A stretch of 64,000 bases of DNA from contig OZ000552.1 in the NCBI GenBank assembly GCA_963923955.1, positions 744,001 through 808,000 of the forward strand, written 5' to 3'. Below, in pieces: positions 62,765 through 64,000 of this stretch. The DNA is from G963923955 sp963923955. GTDB taxonomy: Bacteria > Pseudomonadota > Gammaproteobacteria > Eutrophobiales > Eutrophobiaceae. A program made the translations under genes and the position numbers. A model generated the notes under the pieces. The model did no database searches. It saw only the letters and a list, made by a program, of their open reading frames with translations, and was not told where the DNA came from. The stretch's first letter is position 1. Every line of letters begins with the position of its first letter.

Positions 62765-64000
62765 ATGCCCCCGCTCAACGAACAGGCCATCGAAAAGTAC
62801 GCCATCGAGCTGCTGGAGGCGCAAGGTTATGAGCATCGCTACGGCCCGGACATTGCGCCTGATGGAGAGCGTCCGCTGCGAGACGGTTATGATGAGGTGC
62901 TGTTGCCGGGGCGCTTGCAAGCGGCCATCGCCCGGCTGAACCCACACTTGCCGCCGACCACGCAACAGCAGGCGATGACGGAAATCCGCCGCAGCGGCTC
63001 GCCGGATCTGCTGAAAAATAATCAGGACTTTCACCAGCTGCTGAGCGAGGGCATCGCCGTTGCCTATCGGCAGCAGGGCGAGGAGAGGCACGACTACTGC
63101 CGGCTGCTTGATTTTACCGACCCGACCAACAACGAGTTCATCGCCGTTAATCAATACACCGTCAGCGCCGGCGAGCACAACAAACGCCCGGATCTGATCC
63201 TGTTTGTCAATGGCCTGCCGCTGGTGGTCATGGAACTCAAGAACCCAGCGTCGGAAGGCGCTACGCTGGACTCGGCCTGGCGCCAGTTGCAAACCTACCA
63301 GGCCGCCATCCCCGGCCTGTTTATTTACAACGCCCTGCTGGTGATCGCCGATGGCCATGAGGCAAAGGCCGGCACGGTCTCCGCCGACATGAACCGCTTC
63401 ATGGCCTGGAAATCGGCAGACGGCGAGCGGCAGGCGACCTCCGTGAGCGGCCTGGCCGTGTTGATCCAGGGCATGTTGAATAAGGCGACCCTGCTTGATC
63501 TGCTGCGGCATTTCATCGTCTTTGAAGAAGCGCAAGCCGAGCAGTCCGAAAGCGCAAGCGACATCGTACAGATTAAGATCAGCAAGAAACTGGCCGCTTA
63601 TCATCAGTACTATGCGGTGAACCGCGCCGTTGAATCCACGCTGAGGGCAGCCGGCTTCAAGCCGAACGTAGCGGCCAACCAGGCGATGGAAGACCCGGCC
63701 GACTACGGCGTGCCGGGTGTTGGTACGCAACCGGCGGGCGATAGAAAGGGCGGCGTCATCTGGCACACGCAGGGCAGCGGCAAGTCGCTTTCCATGTTGT
63801 TTTACACCGGCAAGATCGTGCGGGCGCTGGACAACCCCACGGTGCTCATCATCACCGACCGCAACGACTTGGACGATCAACTCTTCGGCACCTTTGCCCG
63901 GGCCACTGCATTGCTGCGACAAAAGCCGGTGCAGGCCGATGATCGCCGACACTTAAAAGAATTGCTAAAAGTCGCCTCCGGCGGCGTGGTCTTTGCCACC
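62765..64000 (+). CDS. hsdR: Type I restriction endonuclease subunit HsdR, N-terminal part (runs off the right edge)
   Basis: Motor/nuclease subunit that translocates and cuts DNA. 412 codons are present. The N-terminal endonuclease domain has the PD-(D/E)xK residues in RPDLILFVNGLPLVVMELKN (about 140-158). The helicase begins at Walker A HTQGSGKSLSMLF (about 332), followed by VLIITDRNDLDDQLF. It starts at ATG 62765 (MPPLNEQAIEKYAIELLE). It completes the set hsdM, hsdS, hsdR. The motor domains and C-terminus lie beyond the window. Confidence 0.94.
   Translation, partial: MPPLNEQAIEKYAIELLEAQGYEHRYGPDIAPDGERPLRDGYDEVLLPGRLQAAIARLNPHLPPTTQQQAMTEIRRSGSPDLLKNNQDFHQLLSEGIAVAYRQQGEERHDYCRLLDFTDPTNNEFIAVNQYTVSAGEHNKRPDLILFVNGLPLVVMELKNPASEGATLDSAWRQLQTYQAAIPGLFIYNALLVIADGHEAKAGTVSADMNRFMAWKSADGERQATSVSGLAVLIQGMLNKATLLDLLRHFIVFEEAQAEQSESASDIVQIKISKKLAAYHQYYAVNRAVESTLRAAGFKPNVAANQAMEDPADYGVPGVGTQPAGDRKGGVIWHTQGSGKSLSMLFYTGKIVRALDNPTVLIITDRNDLDDQLFGTFARATALLRQKPVQADDRRHLKELLKVASGGVVFAT

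Overview
The window looks like a chromosomal segment of a gammaproteobacterium. The evidence is lptD, an Rnf electron-transport operon, the ppiD / tRNA-Asp / tRNA-Val / hupB block, clpS-clpA, msrP-msrQ and a single-chain purL of about 1,300 residues. I cannot name the genus. No transposase, integrase, CRISPR array or rRNA gene was seen. Small palindromic repeats are unusually common, both between genes and inside two adhesin genes. Together with a 19-base poly-C tract at an adhesin start, this hints at a host-associated or surface-variable lifestyle (inference).

Layout. 1-5497 (minus): rnfABCDG, with no rnfE where it is expected, running straight into a 5'-partial lptD. 5810-10221 (minus): a frameshift-riddled large autotransporter adhesin, a decayed paralogue of the one at 42.9-49.3 kb. 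10249-13610 (minus): a fadI-fadJ beta-oxidation pair. 14061-21948 (plus): an exported M3 oligopeptidase, a complete oligopeptide ABC transporter with fused ATPases, then fabI. 21969-25864 (minus): a dicarboxylate/amino-acid symporter, ppiD, two tRNAs and hupB. 26320-28039 (plus): a threonine-dehydratase-like enzyme and a small toxin/immunity-like pair. 28427-34626 (minus): a long operon for a TVP38 membrane protein, two flavin disulfide reductases and molybdate uptake (modABC). 34734-34894: a MITE-like element made of five consecutive hairpins. 35013-40795: an MlaC-like protein, clpA/clpS, a LysR regulator and isocitrate lyase.

40996-49290 (plus): a cluster of small coiled-coil/membrane-anchor proteins (one frameshifted), then a 2,100-residue autotransporter whose start lies just after the poly-C tract. 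A leader ORF with its own signal-like sequence crosses the tract and is one base out of frame with the adhesin, so tract-length change could switch or extend it. 49963-56153: purL, msrP-msrQ and an Smr-domain gene.

56163-64000 (plus): a type I restriction-modification locus, hsdM ... hsdS ... hsdR (hsdR leaves the window). Three nucleotidyltransferase/HEPN toxin-antitoxin-like pairs and one more HEPN-like gene are embedded in it. From hsdM to hsdS the genes overlap by a few bases in an unbroken chain. Between the modules lie copies of the hsdM tail and the hsdR start, which look like scars of module insertion. This nested defence locus and the phase-variable adhesin are the most interesting parts of the window.

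Metabolically, fadIJ plus isocitrate lyase suggest fatty-acid or acetate use through the glyoxylate shunt. ModABC would supply molybdenum for the molybdopterin enzyme MsrP. The peptidase and transporter suggest peptide scavenging.
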